Shown: piece after piece, positions 61,048 to 61,151 of the stretch
Numbering within the stretch: position 1 is the first letter of the stretch
Layout: the number at the start of each line of letters is the position of its first letter
Position numbers and translations under genes: made by a program
Source of the DNA: Klebsiella pneumoniae
GTDB lineage: Bacteria; Myxococcota_A; UBA796; GCA-2862545
DNA: 61,151 nucleotides
Assembly (NCBI GenBank): GCA_945861065.1
Contig: CAMASI010000015.1
Location: 1 to 61,151 of the forward strand
Direction of reading: 5' to 3'
The notes under the pieces: generated by a model
Databases searched by the model: none
Told to the model about the DNA's origin: nothing
Seen by the model: only the letters and a program-made list of their open reading frames with translations

Positions 61048-61151
61048 CGAACCGTCCCAATGGACTGCGCGACTGGACGTGGTGTGCGCTTTCAGGTGAA
61101 GCGCTCGACTACGCTGCCGCGGCGACGGGCATAGCTCTGCCTTTCAGGGTG

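Noticed and set aside
1-61151. tRNA genes, CRISPR arrays, transposases
   Set aside because: Scanned by eye for cloverleaf arms, spaced repeats and DDE/serine recombinase motifs; none found. A covariance-model search would be needed to exclude tRNAs completely.

Overview
This window is high-GC DNA, densely packed with genes and mostly organised in translationally coupled operons: stop and start codons overlap as ATGA, GTGA or TGATG at more than a dozen junctions. The cell is Gram-negative. The window encodes an outer-membrane secretin, a TonB-dependent receptor, lipoproteins, a predicted outer-membrane beta-barrel and a soluble lytic transglycosylase. Three Ser/Thr kinases, a PP2C phosphatase, an AgmX/PglI-like C-terminal domain, the futalosine-pathway protein MqnD and a Tad pilus locus with its own two-component pair point to a Myxococcota-like (former deltaproteobacterial) lineage. 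That placement is inferred from gene content; there is no rRNA marker here.

Layout. Positions 144-9476 (minus) carry a TrmN6-like methyltransferase, mqnD, a PP2C phosphatase fused to a cyclic-nucleotide-binding domain, a lytic transglycosylase, an OM-barrel-like protein, a receptor-type Ser/Thr kinase and a lipoprotein; the six genes from the lipoprotein to mqnD look like a phospho-signalling/envelope operon. Positions 9589-11613 (plus) carry a Rieske protein, a degenerate kinase/receiver protein and rpmB. Positions 11860-12982 are a small accessory islet: a low-GC DUF2200 gene and an orphan nucleotidyltransferase-fold protein. Positions 13004-16824 hold a GAF protein, a YbhN-type membrane protein, a nitrilase-family amidase, an AgmX-like secreted protein and a thioredoxin-like ferredoxin. 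Positions 16875-20907 are glgP plus a TonB-dependent receptor that lacks a visible signal peptide. Positions 20908-25159 (minus) are a receptor kinase, an enoyl-CoA hydratase and glpD.

Positions 25222-29153 contain a divergent set: a peptidase-S51-like protein and an alpha/beta-hydrolase esterase on one strand, an ATP-grasp ligase and a small membrane protein on the other. This is the best candidate here for an undescribed ligase/hydrolase pathway. Positions 28908-40420 (minus) are a Tad/Flp pilus locus (flp, cpaB/rcpC, rcpA secretin, tadZ, tadA, tadB, tadC, TPR protein, lipoprotein) followed by a histidine kinase and an NtrC-like regulator without a GAFTGA loop. Positions 40633-44635 (minus) are RNase D-like, ferrochelatase and an acyl-CoA synthetase fused to a GNAT domain.

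Positions 44715-53277 (plus) form a five-gene coupled operon: a 1175-residue kinase-ATPase-TPR protein, a propeller-like lipoprotein, and a three-protein ECF-type transporter (substrate-binding-like membrane protein with a large soluble N-terminal part, fused double ATPase, EcfT). It is the second candidate novel system. The remainder is housekeeping: a lipoprotein, tgt and infA (plus), a dicarboxylate/amino-acid symporter, an acyl-CoA dehydrogenase and hemJ (minus), then recQ (plus) and a heptameric repeat at the window end.

Start codons were re-chosen where the longest open frame ran into the previous gene or spoiled a conserved N-terminus. No tRNA, rRNA, CRISPR array or transposase was recognised by eye.
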